DNA of 64,000 nucleotides from CASFRF01 sp031549345. GTDB taxonomy: Bacteria > Verrucomicrobiota > Lentisphaeria > Victivallales > Victivallaceae. The translations under genes and the position numbers were made by a program. Numbering within the stretch: the first letter of the stretch is position 1; each line of letters starts with the position of its first letter. Under the pieces are notes generated by a model. The model did no database searches and was not told the DNA's origin. It worked only from the letters and a program-made list of their open reading frames with translations. Shown here piece by piece: positions 26,167 to 34,689 of this stretch. Where the stretch lies: positions 27,038 through 91,037 of the forward strand of contig JAVBPY010000011.1 of assembly GCA_031549345.1 (NCBI GenBank), given 5' to 3'.

Positions 26167-27081
26167 TTACTTGCTGAAGTTGAGCATGCGCCGAATGGGA
26201 ATTTCGGCGCGAAAGCGAAGCGATTCCTCCAGCTCGACGCGGAACGTCATGGTCTCCAGCGAGCGGAGGACGTCGGCGAGCTGGATGACTTTCATCCAGG
26301 GGCAGATCGCCTGGCTGGTCAGGGGAATCATGCGCTTATCGGGGTTCTCCTGCTCCAAACGGTGCATGATGCCAAGCTCGGTGGCGATGATGAACTCCTT
26401 CCGCGCGGATTCGCGCACATAACGCAGAATGCCGCCCGTGGAAAGGGCGTGATCCGCGAGCTCAACGGCGGCGGCCGGGGCTTCCGGGTGCATCAGCACT
26501 TCGGCTTCGGGAAACTCCCGGCGGCGGCGAAGGACCATTTCCGGAGTCATCCGCTCGTGCACCGGGCAGAACCCTTGCCAGAGGATCATCTTGCGCCCGG
26601 TTTTCTCCATGCAATATTCCCCAAGATTCCGATCGGGGAGGAATACGATTTCGCGGTCCTTCGGGAGGGCGGCGACGATATCCAGGGCGTTGGAACTTGT
26701 TACACACCAGTCGCACTCCGCCTTCACGGCGGCGGTGGTGTTGACGTAGCAGACGGCGAGGACGCCGGGGTGCTGCGCCTTGAACGCGCGGAGCGCTTCG
26801 GCATCGGCCATATCGGCCATATCGCAGGGAGCGTCCTCCACGGGGAGGAGGACGGTTTTTCCCGGCGAAAGGATCTTCGCGGTCTCCGCCATAAAGCGGA
26901 CACCGCAGAAGACGATAACCTCCGCATCGGTCGCGGCGGCCTTGATGGAAAGTTCCAGCGAATCGCCGCAGAAATCGGCGATGTCCTGGATTTCCCCCAA
27001 TTCGTAGTTGTGCGCGAGAATGACCGCGTTGCGCTCTTTGCGCAACACGTCGATCCGCGCGACCATCTCCTGCGGCGTCAT
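26167..27081 (-). CDS. nadA: Quinolinate synthase A
   Basis: Condenses iminoaspartate with dihydroxyacetone phosphate to quinolinate in NAD synthesis. 304 residues, usual for the compact bacterial form. The three 4Fe-4S cysteines are visible in FCGVRFMAE, GFCPVHE and AICPWMK, and HNYE near the start contributes to the active site. Start ATG 27081 overlaps the pheT stop by one base (TGATG), so it is translationally coupled to pheT. nadB and nadC are not in the window. Confidence 0.95.
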   Translation of the reverse strand: MTPQEMVARIDVLRKERNAVILAHNYELGEIQDIADFCGDSLELSIKAAATDAEVIVFCGVRFMAETAKILSPGKTVLLPVEDAPCDMADMADAEALRAFKAQHPGVLAVCYVNTTAAVKAECDWCVTSSNALDIVAALPKDREIVFLPDRNLGEYCMEKTGRKMILWQGFCPVHERMTPEMVLRRRREFPEAEVLMHPEAPAAAVELADHALSTGGILRYVRESARKEFIIATELGIMHRLEQENPDKRMIPLTSQAICPWMKVIQLADVLRSLETMTFRVELEESLRFRAEIPIRRMLNFSK

Positions 27082-29489
27082 CAGCGCAGCTCCACATTCA
27101 GTTCGCGCGCCAGGCGTTCCCGCAGGCGTTCGAAGGCATTGTTCACTTCCTGGTCGGTGAGCGTCCGCTCCGCGTGGCGGAAGGTGAGCTTGTAGGCCAT
27201 GCTCCGCCGTCCGGCGCCGAGGACTTTTTCGTCCTCGAAGATATCAAAGAGATCAATCGCCTCCAGATTCTTCAAGCCCGAGCGGCGGATGAACTCCGTC
27301 ACGTCGGCGTGGCGCAGCGAGGAGGGCGCGACAAACGCCACGTCGCGGCTGGTCGCCGGGAACTGGGAGATCGCCTGGTATTCCACGGGCAGCGTCTTCG
27401 CCGCCAGAAGGGGCGCGACTTCAAGTTCCGCGTAGAAAATCGGGTGGTTCGTCCGGAATCCTTTCCGTTTTCCCCGCGCGACTTCGCCGCAGTAGCCGGC
27501 GATTTTTCCGTCGATCCGAATGGCGGCGCAGCAGCCCGGCTCAAAGCGCGCGTCCGCCGCCGCTTCAAAGCGGAAATCGGCGCAGCGGCGCGCTTCAAAC
27601 AACGCTTCCAAATGTCCCTTAAGATCGTAGAAATCGTACACTCCGTTGAGTTCGGCGGAGTAACGTTCCGGCTGGCGCACGCCGGTGAGGACGATGCCAC
27701 AGGCGTAACGTTCCTCCGGGAAGAGCTTCGGGTCGGCGCAGAAAACGCGGCCGAGTTCTCCCAGGCGGAGGTTCAAATTGCGCCGCGAAATGTTCCGCTC
27801 CACGCTATCCATGAGTTCGCCGAAGAGCGAGGGGCGCATGAACGCCAGGTCGTTGCTCAAAGGGTTGTCCAGCCGGACCAGCGACGTTTCGGCAAATCGT
27901 TCGTCGGACAGCGCCGAGGCGGGGCTCACCGTGCTGTAGTGCATGCAGTCAAACAGCCCCAGCCCGATCAGCTGATCGCGGAGGATCTGGTAGCAGTACA
28001 ACGAATCCTCCCGGGCGGAACCGGCCATGCGTGCCGCCACGGGGCGGATCGGCAGACGGTCGAGGCCATGAATGCGCAAAACCTCCTCGATCAAATCGGC
28101 CTCCCGCGCAAGGTCGAGCCGGAATAAAGGCGCGGTAACCATGCAGGACTCCACGCCGATGTCGCTCACATCCAGACGAAGTTTGCGGAAAATGTCCACA
28201 ATCGCTTCATTTTCGATGTCGATCCCCAAAAGCGAACGCACACGGTTGAAGCGGCAAACGATGACCGGACATGCCGGACGCCCGGCGGAAACGTCCACCG
28301 CCTCCGCCGCAAGCTCGCCGCCGCAAAGTTCCACAATCAACTGCGCCGCACGGTCGAGGGCCACGGGGGCCATGTCGAAGTCCGCGCCGCGTTCGAAACG
28401 GTAGCTCGAGTCGCTGGATATCCCCAATTCGCGGCTGGTCGCGCGGATGTTGGAGCGGTCGAACACAGCGCTCTCCAGAAGAATGTTGCGCGTCGCATCG
28501 TTCACACCGCTGGATACGCCGCCCATGATTCCCGCGAGGGCCATCGGTTTTTCCGCGTCGGCGATCACGAGGTGCCGCGCCGCAAGCTTGAGTGTCGCTC
28601 CGTCGAGCGTCGTGATCGTCTCCCCCTCTTTCGCTCGGCGGGCGACAACCCGCTTCCCGGCGAGGAGATCGCGGTCGAACGCATGGAGCGGATGCCCCAG
28701 TTCCATCAAAACAAAATTCGTGATGTCCACCACGTTGTTGATCGGGCGGAGGCCGATGCTCAGGAGGCGATCGCGAAGCCATTCCGGACTCGGCCCCACC
28801 TTGACGTTCCGGATGAGCCGCGCCTGGTAACGAAGACAAAGATCCGGCGCTTCCACCGTAACCAGCGAGGAGGCATCCTCCGGCGAAACGACGGCGGGGA
28901 GGACAATTTCCGGCAGCGCCGCCGGACTCCCCAGAAGACACGCAACGTCGCGCGCCACGCCCCAATGCGAAAGCCAGTCGGGACGGTTCGGCGTTACTTC
29001 AATTTCGATCCGGCTGTCGCCGGGGAAAAGATCCTGAAGGGGCGTTCCCGGCGTCAGCGTCGCATCAAGCTCCATCAAGCCGTCGTCGTCGTCGGAAAGG
29101 CCGAGCTCTTTGCCGCTGCAAAGCATCCCGAAGGATTCCACGCCGCGCAGCTTGGATTTTTTAATCTTGAATTCGCCGCTTCCGGCTTTGAAGACCGTAC
29201 CGATGGTCGCCAGGGGGACAATCTTCCCCGCGTCGCAGTTCGGCGCGCCGCAAACGATCTGAAGGTTCGTTTTTCCATCGAAGACGGAGCAGACCGAAAG
29301 GTGCGTTACTTCGGGGTCCGGGTGGGAATTGCGTTCCAGAATCCGCCCGACGACCACACCGGAAGGGACCGATTCCGCGCTCTCCACGGCCTCCACCTCG
29401 ATCCCGGCGGCGGTCAGTTTGGCACAAAGCTCCGGCAGCGAACAGTCGATCTTGACGTAGGCGCCGAGCCATTCACGGGAAATAATCAT
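27081..29489 (-). CDS. pheT: Phenylalanine-tRNA ligase beta subunit
   Basis: 802 residues, full length for bacterial PheT. Order of domains: B1/tRNA-binding OB-fold (about residues 40-150, HPDPEVTHLSVCSVF), B3/B4 with editing, B5, catalytic-like core, and the C-terminal FDX-ACB anticodon-binding domain (SQFPATSRDVAFV to the end). Forms an alpha2-beta2 enzyme with PheS, whose gene lies 21 bp upstream. Confidence 0.97.
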   Translation of the reverse strand: MIISREWLGAYVKIDCSLPELCAKLTAAGIEVEAVESAESVPSGVVVGRILERNSHPDPEVTHLSVCSVFDGKTNLQIVCGAPNCDAGKIVPLATIGTVFKAGSGEFKIKKSKLRGVESFGMLCSGKELGLSDDDDGLMELDATLTPGTPLQDLFPGDSRIEIEVTPNRPDWLSHWGVARDVACLLGSPAALPEIVLPAVVSPEDASSLVTVEAPDLCLRYQARLIRNVKVGPSPEWLRDRLLSIGLRPINNVVDITNFVLMELGHPLHAFDRDLLAGKRVVARRAKEGETITTLDGATLKLAARHLVIADAEKPMALAGIMGGVSSGVNDATRNILLESAVFDRSNIRATSRELGISSDSSYRFERGADFDMAPVALDRAAQLIVELCGGELAAEAVDVSAGRPACPVIVCRFNRVRSLLGIDIENEAIVDIFRKLRLDVSDIGVESCMVTAPLFRLDLAREADLIEEVLRIHGLDRLPIRPVAARMAGSAREDSLYCYQILRDQLIGLGLFDCMHYSTVSPASALSDERFAETSLVRLDNPLSNDLAFMRPSLFGELMDSVERNISRRNLNLRLGELGRVFCADPKLFPEERYACGIVLTGVRQPERYSAELNGVYDFYDLKGHLEALFEARRCADFRFEAAADARFEPGCCAAIRIDGKIAGYCGEVARGKRKGFRTNHPIFYAELEVAPLLAAKTLPVEYQAISQFPATSRDVAFVAPSSLRHADVTEFIRRSGLKNLEAIDLFDIFEDEKVLGAGRRSMAYKLTFRHAERTLTDQEVNNAFERLRERLARELNVELR

Positions 29490-29510
29490 TTTCTATCCTG
29501 CCTTCCCGGT

Positions 29511-30524
29511 TTAGAATTGTTCCAGAAAACGAACGTCGTTTTCATAGAGATAGCGGAGATCGCCGATCCGGTAACGCAGCATCGCCAATCGCTCGATCCC
29601 CATCCCGAATGCATAGCCGGACCAGACCTCCGGGTCGTACCCCACCGATTGGAGCACCGCGGGATCGACCATCCCCGCACCCGCAATCTCGATGTATCCG
29701 GAGTGCTTGCACACCCCGCACCCCTTCCCGCCGCACATCATGCACGAGAAATCGTACTCCACGCTCGGTTCCGTAAAAGGAAAGAAGTGCGGACGCAGCC
29801 GGATGCTCACTTTGGGGCCGAACATCTCGGTCGCGAACGCCTGCAGGACGCTTTTCAAATCGGCCATGCTCACATTGCGGTCCACGTACAACCCTTCGAT
29901 CTGGTGAAAATTCATGCCGTGCGTCGCATCCGGCGTGTCGCGGCGGAAAACCCGCCCGGGAGCGACGATCCGTACCGGCGGCTCCTGCTTTTCCATCACA
30001 CGGATTTGCACCGGCGACGTCTGCGAGCGCAAAATACGCCCGTCCGGAAAATAAAACGTATCCCCGCGATCGCGCGAAGGATGATCCGCCGGGGTGTTCA
30101 GTGCATCGAAGTTGTGGTACACATCCTCGATTTCCGGCCCCTCGGCAACGATGAAACCCATGCGCCGGAAAATAGCCACGCACTCGTCGGCGACGATCGT
30201 GATCGGGTGCTTGTGCCCGAAAACGCGCTTTCGTCCCGGCAACGTTACATCCAGTGCGCGGGCAGCGGAATCACCCTCTTCCAAACGGGCCTTCGCGCGG
30301 TCCAGAAGGGCCTGGAGTTCCTGGCGGCCCGCGTTGAACGCATTGCCGACATCGCGCCGCTCTTCCGGCGGAACCGAACCCATTTCCTTGCTCAGCGCGG
30401 GAAACAATCCATTGCGTCCTACAAGTTCAATCCGCACTTGTTCCATCGCCTGGGCATCGGCGGCGGCCAGGCGTGTTTCGGCATCGGCGATGGCCGCCTT
30501 GATTTTCTCGATGATCTGATTCAT
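29511..30524 (-). CDS. pheS: Phenylalanine-tRNA ligase alpha subunit
   Basis: 337 residues. N-terminal coiled-coil that binds tRNA, then a class II catalytic core with motif 2 (HGMNFHQIEGLYVD) and motif 3 (GYAFGMGIERLAML). The conserved RDTPDATH entry to motif 2 is present. Separated from rplT by a terminator-like hairpin, so its expression may depend on readthrough. No phenylalanine-rich leader peptide is visible. Confidence 0.97.
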   Translation of the reverse strand: MNQIIEKIKAAIADAETRLAAADAQAMEQVRIELVGRNGLFPALSKEMGSVPPEERRDVGNAFNAGRQELQALLDRAKARLEEGDSAARALDVTLPGRKRVFGHKHPITIVADECVAIFRRMGFIVAEGPEIEDVYHNFDALNTPADHPSRDRGDTFYFPDGRILRSQTSPVQIRVMEKQEPPVRIVAPGRVFRRDTPDATHGMNFHQIEGLYVDRNVSMADLKSVLQAFATEMFGPKVSIRLRPHFFPFTEPSVEYDFSCMMCGGKGCGVCKHSGYIEIAGAGMVDPAVLQSVGYDPEVWSGYAFGMGIERLAMLRYRIGDLRYLYENDVRFLEQF

Positions 30525-30544
30525 GGTTTTCCTCGGGGGGTCTT

Positions 30545-30592
30545 AAAACAAAAACAGCCTGAAGCCGGGTTGTGTCACCGCCTTCAAGCTGT
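30545..30592 (-). terminator. Intrinsic terminator or attenuator between rplT and pheS
   Basis: On the minus strand an 11-bp stem (ACAGCTTGAAG pairing with CTTCAGGCTGT, one G-T pair) is followed by TTTTTGTTTT. Typical intrinsic terminator placed 20 bp before the pheS start, so it could limit readthrough from the ribosomal protein genes. Confidence 0.75.
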
Positions 30593-30611
30593 TGCATCAA
30601 TGGAACGGAAC

Positions 30612-30962
30612 TCAAGCCTGGGTGACGCGTTTGACCAAGGCTTCAAATTCCTGCGGCTCGGTAATCGCCAGATCGGAGAGAACCTTGCGGTTCAGTTCGA
30701 TGCCGGCTTTCCGGAGACCGTTCATAAATTGGCTGTAGTTGGTATCGAGCGCGCGGCAAGCGGCGTTGATACGGATCACCCACAACGCGCGGTACTGCTG
30801 CTTCTTCTGCTTGCGCCCTTTGTAGGCGTGCACAAGACCGTGGTCGACCGCGTCATAGGCTGTGCGGATGTTCTTGCTGGAGCAGCCATAATAGCCTTTG
30901 GCGCGCTCCAAAAGCCGCTTGCGGCGCTTGCGCGACGGAACGGCATAGGTAACTCTGGACAT
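30612..30962 (-). CDS. rplT: 50S ribosomal protein L20
   Basis: 116 residues, the standard length. Basic N-terminal arm (SRKRRKRLLERAKGYYG) that threads into 23S rRNA, followed by the globular part with WVIRINAACR and YSQFMNGLRKAGI. Early 50S assembly protein. In other bacteria L20 represses its own operon; the infC-rpmI-rplT order is kept here. Confidence 0.98.
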   Translation of the reverse strand: MSRVTYAVPSRKRRKRLLERAKGYYGCSSKNIRTAYDAVDHGLVHAYKGRKQKKQQYRALWVIRINAACRALDTNYSQFMNGLRKAGIELNRKVLSDLAITEPQEFEALVKRVTQA

Positions 30963-30983
30963 AGTAGTATTCCTTCTTCTGAA

Positions 30984-31184
30984 TTAGAGCCCGTAGGGCA
31001 GCGCGACTTTGATACGGCGGCTCTCGGCCGGCGAGACGGCTCCGTCCTGACGCAACCGGCGCTTGCGCTTGGCGTTCTTGACGGTCTTCAGATGGCGGCC
31101 CCCCGCCTTGTTGTGACGGAACTTGCCGGTCCCGGTCATCTTGAGGCGCTTCGCAGCGCACTTCCTCGTCTTCAGCTTGGGCAT
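30984..31184 (-). CDS. rpmI: 50S ribosomal protein L35
   Basis: 66 residues. MPKLKTRKCAAKRLKMTGTG at the start and the HNKAGGRHL core are diagnostic of L35. Located between infC and rplT as in most bacteria. The 84-bp upstream gap is the place where an L20-binding leader structure would be expected, but none was worked out. Confidence 0.97.
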   Translation of the reverse strand: MPKLKTRKCAAKRLKMTGTGKFRHNKAGGRHLKTVKNAKRKRRLRQDGAVSPAESRRIKVALPYGL

Positions 31185-31268
31185 CGTTCGTTACTCCATA
31201 GTTTATGCATTGCAACCAATTCACCCGCGGCGGCCGATGCCAGCACAGCGCGGGAGTCGCCCCCGGCC

Positions 31269-31778
31269 TTATTTGGGAGCGAAATTCACCGTAATACTCT
31301 TACCCAGCAACTTCGGCGTTCCATCCGCCTCCCCGTGGGGGGCCAATTCCGCCAACACCCGGTTGATCAAAGCGTACGCCAGATCCTGGTGCGACATTTC
31401 GCGTCCCCGGAGTTGCAGGGTGAGCTTTAATCTATACCCTTTTTCCAAAAAGTCAAGCGCGTGACGCAACTTTATGTTGTAATCGTTGTCGTCCACATTG
31501 ATATGGAACTTGATTTCCTTGACTTTCTGGGCCAGATTGTTCCGCCGCTGCGTTTTGAGGTTCTTCTTCTGCTCGTATTGCAGCTTGCCGAAGTTCATGA
31601 TCCGAACCACAGGCGGAATTGCGCGCTCCGAGACAAGAACCAGGTCAAGCCCCGCCTCCAACGCCATTTCGCGGGCGCGGGAAAGCGAAACGATGTCCAA
31701 CGGTTCCCCGTCTTCTCCGATCAGTCGAACCTGATCGGCGGTGAACGTGCGGTCATTGGGTTTTAGCAGCTTAGCGAT
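31269..31778 (-). CDS. infC: Translation initiation factor IF-3, probable ATC start codon
   Basis: IF-3 keeps 30S subunits free and proofreads start codons. The C-terminal domain (VKEIKFHINVDDNDY, GYRLKLTLQLRGREM) is clear. The N-terminal domain can only be completed by reading upstream of the first conventional start: KLLKPNDRTFTADQVRLIGE is in frame, and the frame closes at a TAA at 31794-31796. No ATG, GTG or TTG lies between that stop and the conserved N-terminal residues. ATC at 31776-31778 sits eight bases after a perfect GGAGG, giving 169 residues. Rare infC start codons (AUU in Escherichia coli) mediate autoregulation by IF-3, so this is functionally sensible. Confidence 0.88.
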   Translation of the reverse strand: MAKLLKPNDRTFTADQVRLIGEDGEPLDIVSLSRAREMALEAGLDLVLVSERAIPPVVRIMNFGKLQYEQKKNLKTQRRNNLAQKVKEIKFHINVDDNDYNIKLRHALDFLEKGYRLKLTLQLRGREMSHQDLAYALINRVLAELAPHGEADGTPKLLGKSITVNFAPK

Positions 31779-31807
31779 AACCGTATCCTCCAGTTAAGTA
31801 TAACCTC

Positions 31808-31832
31808 GAACGGGGAGCCCATCTCCCCGTTC
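31808..31832 (-). promoter_or_regulatory. Stable hairpin between thrS and infC
   Basis: Perfect 10-bp stem GAACGGGGAG/CTCCCCGTTC with a 5-base loop, 30 bases before the infC start. No U-tract follows in the direction of transcription, so it is more likely a processing, stability or translation-control element than a terminator. Confidence 0.55.
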
Positions 31833-31838
31833 TTTAAT

Positions 31839-33569
31839 TTAGCAGTCTTTATTCTGAATTTCAAGTTGCATTTTCTCAATCAGCGCCGCGGGAGTCATGG
31901 AACCGAGTTCCCCCTCGCGCCGGGTGCGCACACCGAGCTGGTTTTCGGCGGCTTCTTTCTCGCCGACAACCAGAAGATACGGTACGCGCGCATTGCGTGC
32001 GCCCTTGATCTTCGCCCCGAGTCCGGCGGCCTGTTCGTCCACCTCCACGCGCAAACCGGCGGCGCGAAGCTCCTTTTTCACCGCGAAAGCGTAATCGAGC
32101 TGCTTTTCGGAAACCGGCAGAATACGCGCCTGTTCCGGCGCAAGCCACAAGGGGAACGCCCCCGCATAATGCTCCACAAGAATCCCGAAGAAGCGTTCGA
32201 TGGAACCGAAGAGAGCACGGTGCACCATATAGGGACGGTGCTTCTTCCCGTCGTCGCCGATGTAGGTCATGTCGAAACGTTCCGGCAGATTGAAGTCGAA
32301 CTGAATGGTCGTCGTCTGCCACTCACGGCCGATCGCATCGCGCACCTTAAGGTCGATTTTGGGGCCGTAGAACGCGCCGCCGCCTTCATCCACCTCGCAG
32401 TCGAGCCCGGCTTTTTCCACCGCCTTGCGCAATGAATCGAGCGCTTTGGCCCAGCGTTCCGGGTCGCCAACGGCCTTGGCCGGGCGCGTCGCGAGATATG
32501 GCTTGATATCCTTGAAGCCGAACGCCGTCCAGATCGAAAGGCTGAAGCGGAGAACTTCAGCGATTTCATCTTCAATCTGCTCCGGCGTGCAGATGATGTG
32601 CGCATCGTCCTGTGTGAATCCGCGCACACGCAACAACCCGTGGAGAACGCCCGATTTTTCGTAACGGTACACCGTCCCGAGTTCCGCCCAGCGCAGCGGG
32701 AGTTCGCGGTAGGAACGCAGCCGCGACTGGTACACTTCGATATGGAACGGACAGTTCATCGGCTTGACGTAATAGTCTTTTTCATCGATTTGCATCGGCG
32801 CATACATGCCGTCGCGGTAGAAGTCCAAGTGTCCGCTTGTTTCCCAGAGGACGCTCTGCCCGATGTGGGGCGTGTAAAGGAGGTCATACCCGTTCCGGTA
32901 ATGCTCTTCGCGCCAGAATGTTTCAAAAAGATTGCGGATGAACGCTCCCTTGGGGTGCCAGAGAACCAGCCCCGGACCGACTTGTTCGGAAAAACTGAAC
33001 AAATCCAGCTCCTGGCCGAGTTTCCGGTGATCGCGCCGCGCGGCTTCTTCGAGCATCTTCAGATACGCATCAAGCTCCTCATCCGTCGCGAACGCCACGC
33101 CGTAGATACGCTGAAGCATCGGCTGTTTTTCGTCGCCGCGAAAATAGGATCCGGCCAGCGACATCAATTTCACCGCGCCGATTTGGCCGGAGTGTTCCAC
33201 ATGCGGCCCCCTGCAAAGGTCGCAGAAGTCGCCGCAGGAGTAGAATGTGATGACCGCCCCTTCGGGAACATCTTTCAGGCGCTCGAGCTTGAACGTTTGA
33301 TTGTCGGCGGAAAGTTTCGCTTCCGCCTCGGCACGGCCGAGCTCAAAACGCTCAAACGGGAGCTTGCGCCCGATCAGTTTGCGCATCCCCTTCTCGATCG
33401 ACTTGAGGTCTTCCGGCGTAAGGCGGTGCTCCAGGTCGAAATCGTAATAGAACCCGTTGTCCGTCGCGGGGCCGATGTCGAACTTCGCCGCCGGAAACAA
33501 CTGTTTGACCGCGGCGGCCATAATGTGCGCCGCGCTGTGGCGGCGAATCTCCTGACTGATCTCACTCAT
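31839..33569 (-). CDS. thrS: Threonine-tRNA ligase lacking the TGS domain
   Basis: 576 residues against about 640 in the standard bacterial enzyme. It starts directly with the editing domain (HSAAH near residue 11 and CRGPHV further on), so the usual N-terminal TGS domain of about 60 residues is absent. The catalytic core follows with zinc ligands in MNCPFHI, DDAHII and VHRALFGS, then the anticodon-binding domain. The start at ATG 33569 is sound because a hairpin and T-run lie just upstream. Charges tRNA-Thr; leads into infC, rpmI and rplT. Confidence 0.95.
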   Translation of the reverse strand: MSEISQEIRRHSAAHIMAAAVKQLFPAAKFDIGPATDNGFYYDFDLEHRLTPEDLKSIEKGMRKLIGRKLPFERFELGRAEAEAKLSADNQTFKLERLKDVPEGAVITFYSCGDFCDLCRGPHVEHSGQIGAVKLMSLAGSYFRGDEKQPMLQRIYGVAFATDEELDAYLKMLEEAARRDHRKLGQELDLFSFSEQVGPGLVLWHPKGAFIRNLFETFWREEHYRNGYDLLYTPHIGQSVLWETSGHLDFYRDGMYAPMQIDEKDYYVKPMNCPFHIEVYQSRLRSYRELPLRWAELGTVYRYEKSGVLHGLLRVRGFTQDDAHIICTPEQIEDEIAEVLRFSLSIWTAFGFKDIKPYLATRPAKAVGDPERWAKALDSLRKAVEKAGLDCEVDEGGGAFYGPKIDLKVRDAIGREWQTTTIQFDFNLPERFDMTYIGDDGKKHRPYMVHRALFGSIERFFGILVEHYAGAFPLWLAPEQARILPVSEKQLDYAFAVKKELRAAGLRVEVDEQAAGLGAKIKGARNARVPYLLVVGEKEAAENQLGVRTRREGELGSMTPAALIEKMQLEIQNKDC

Positions 33570-33616
33570 AATGAAAAACTCTCTTCTGTAAATATATTTT
33601 AAAGGACGAAAAAAAT

Positions 33617-33666
33617 GGAGGAACCCACACGGGTCCGCCCCGTGCCGGTAGCACGGGAGAACCTCC
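33617..33666 (-). terminator. rnhB-thrS intergenic hairpin with alternative pairings and T-run
   Basis: On the minus strand a GGAGG/CCTCC outer stem encloses CCCGTGC/GCACGGG (33651-33657 with 33639-33645) and is followed by a run of seven T at about 33610-33616. The GCACGGG strand can instead pair with CCCGTG made from 33628-33633, so two exclusive hairpins are possible. Could be a plain terminator of the rnhB operon or a thrS attenuator. I found no T-box consensus. Confidence 0.55.
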
Positions 33667-33695
33667 TTTGCAGAATGGCGTACGTTCTTTTCATC

Positions 33696-34346
33696 CTAAA
33701 ACAATTCCTGTTGCTTCACTTCATCCAAAAGTTCCCGCACCGGGCGGAAACTCCTCCGGTGCAGCGGGCATGGCCCCCATTTCCGGAGCGCGTCCAAATG
33801 CGCCGCCGTACCGTATCCCTTGTGGCGCGCAAACCCGTATTCCGGGTAACGCGCATCCTGTTCGTCCATAAACGCATCCCGCCAGACTTTGGCCAGGATC
33901 GAGGCCGCCGCGATCGACGCCGATTTGCGGTCCCCCTTCACAATCGCAAGCGACGGATGCGGAAGGTGCGGCACAGGCCGCCCATCCACCAGAATAAAAT
34001 CCGCCCCGTCCACCGCCAGCGCCGCGCGGCGCATCGCAAGATCCGTCGCACGCAAAATGTTGATGCGATCGATCTCCTCGGCCTCCACAACCGCCAGCGC
34101 CCAGCGCACACCGGAAACCGCGAGAATCGCGTCGCGCAACTCCAGCCGGGCCTGCTCCTTCAAGAGCTTCGAATCGTTCACCCGGGGAATGCGCGCCCCT
34201 TCCGGGAAATGCACCGCCGCGGCCGCAACCGGTCCGGCAAGCGGACCGCGTCCCACCTCATCAATACCCACAATACAACAAAACCCCCTCGTCCGGGACT
34301 CGCGTTCCGGTCGAAGGAGTTCATCTTCAGCGTCGAGAAACAGCAA
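33696..34346 (-). CDS. rnhB: Ribonuclease HII
   Basis: Removes RNA from RNA-DNA hybrids, including single ribonucleotides. 216 residues. The family signature GIDEVGRGPLAGPV carries the first catalytic acids, with further acids in NDSKLL and VDGADFILVDG. Starts at TTG 34346, two bases after the rplS stop; no ATG precedes the signature. Conventional neighbour of rplS in many bacteria. Confidence 0.95.
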   Translation of the reverse strand: MLFLDAEDELLRPERESRTRGFCCIVGIDEVGRGPLAGPVAAAAVHFPEGARIPRVNDSKLLKEQARLELRDAILAVSGVRWALAVVEAEEIDRINILRATDLAMRRAALAVDGADFILVDGRPVPHLPHPSLAIVKGDRKSASIAAASILAKVWRDAFMDEQDARYPEYGFARHKGYGTAAHLDALRKWGPCPLHRRSFRPVRELLDEVKQQELF

Positions 34347-34347
34347 G

Positions 34348-34689
34348 TTACCGCGCTTCTTTGACGCGGGCGGCTTTGCCGACCTTGTCGCGCAGGTAAA
34401 ACAGCTTAGCCCGGCGAACCCGGCCCTGGCGAACCACTTCGATCCGGTCGATACGCGGGGAGTTGATCGGGAATACCCGCTCCACGCCCATGCCCGCGGT
34501 TACGCGGCGGACGGTGAATGTTTCTTCGATCCCTTCGCCGCGGCGGGCGATCACGGTGCCCTGGAACATCTGAATACGTTCCGTGGTACCTTCCACGATC
34601 TTCACATAAATTTTGATGGTGTCGCCGATGTTGAATTCATGGCGCTTCTCCCGGACTTGTTCGTTCCGGATTTTGTCAAGTATGTTCAT
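34348..34689 (-). CDS. rplS: 50S ribosomal protein L19
   Basis: 113 residues from ATG 34689, which overlaps the trmD stop (ATGA) and follows GGAG; a longer frame upstream is an artefact of overlap with trmD. Diagnostic core FNIGDTIKIYVKIVEGTTER, then RIQMFQGTVIARRG. Located at the 30S-50S interface. Part of the rpsP-khpA-trmD-rplS-rnhB operon. Confidence 0.97.
   Translation of the reverse strand: MNILDKIRNEQVREKRHEFNIGDTIKIYVKIVEGTTERIQMFQGTVIARRGEGIEETFTVRRVTAGMGVERVFPINSPRIDRIEVVRQGRVRRAKLFYLRDKVGKAARVKEAR

Noticed and set aside
30427..30615. Leader peptide for pheST attenuation
   Set aside because: A small frame spans the hairpin but continues into pheS, has no run of Phe codons and lacks a clear ribosome-binding site.
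31269..31700. Short IF-3 starting at TTG 31700
   Set aside because: It would remove the conserved first part of the N-terminal domain, which is encoded in frame just upstream after a perfect Shine-Dalgarno.
33570..33695. T-box riboswitch upstream of thrS
   Set aside because: A hairpin and T-run are present, but I could not find the T-box sequence (TGGNACCGCG-like) or a stem I with a threonine specifier in the short leader.
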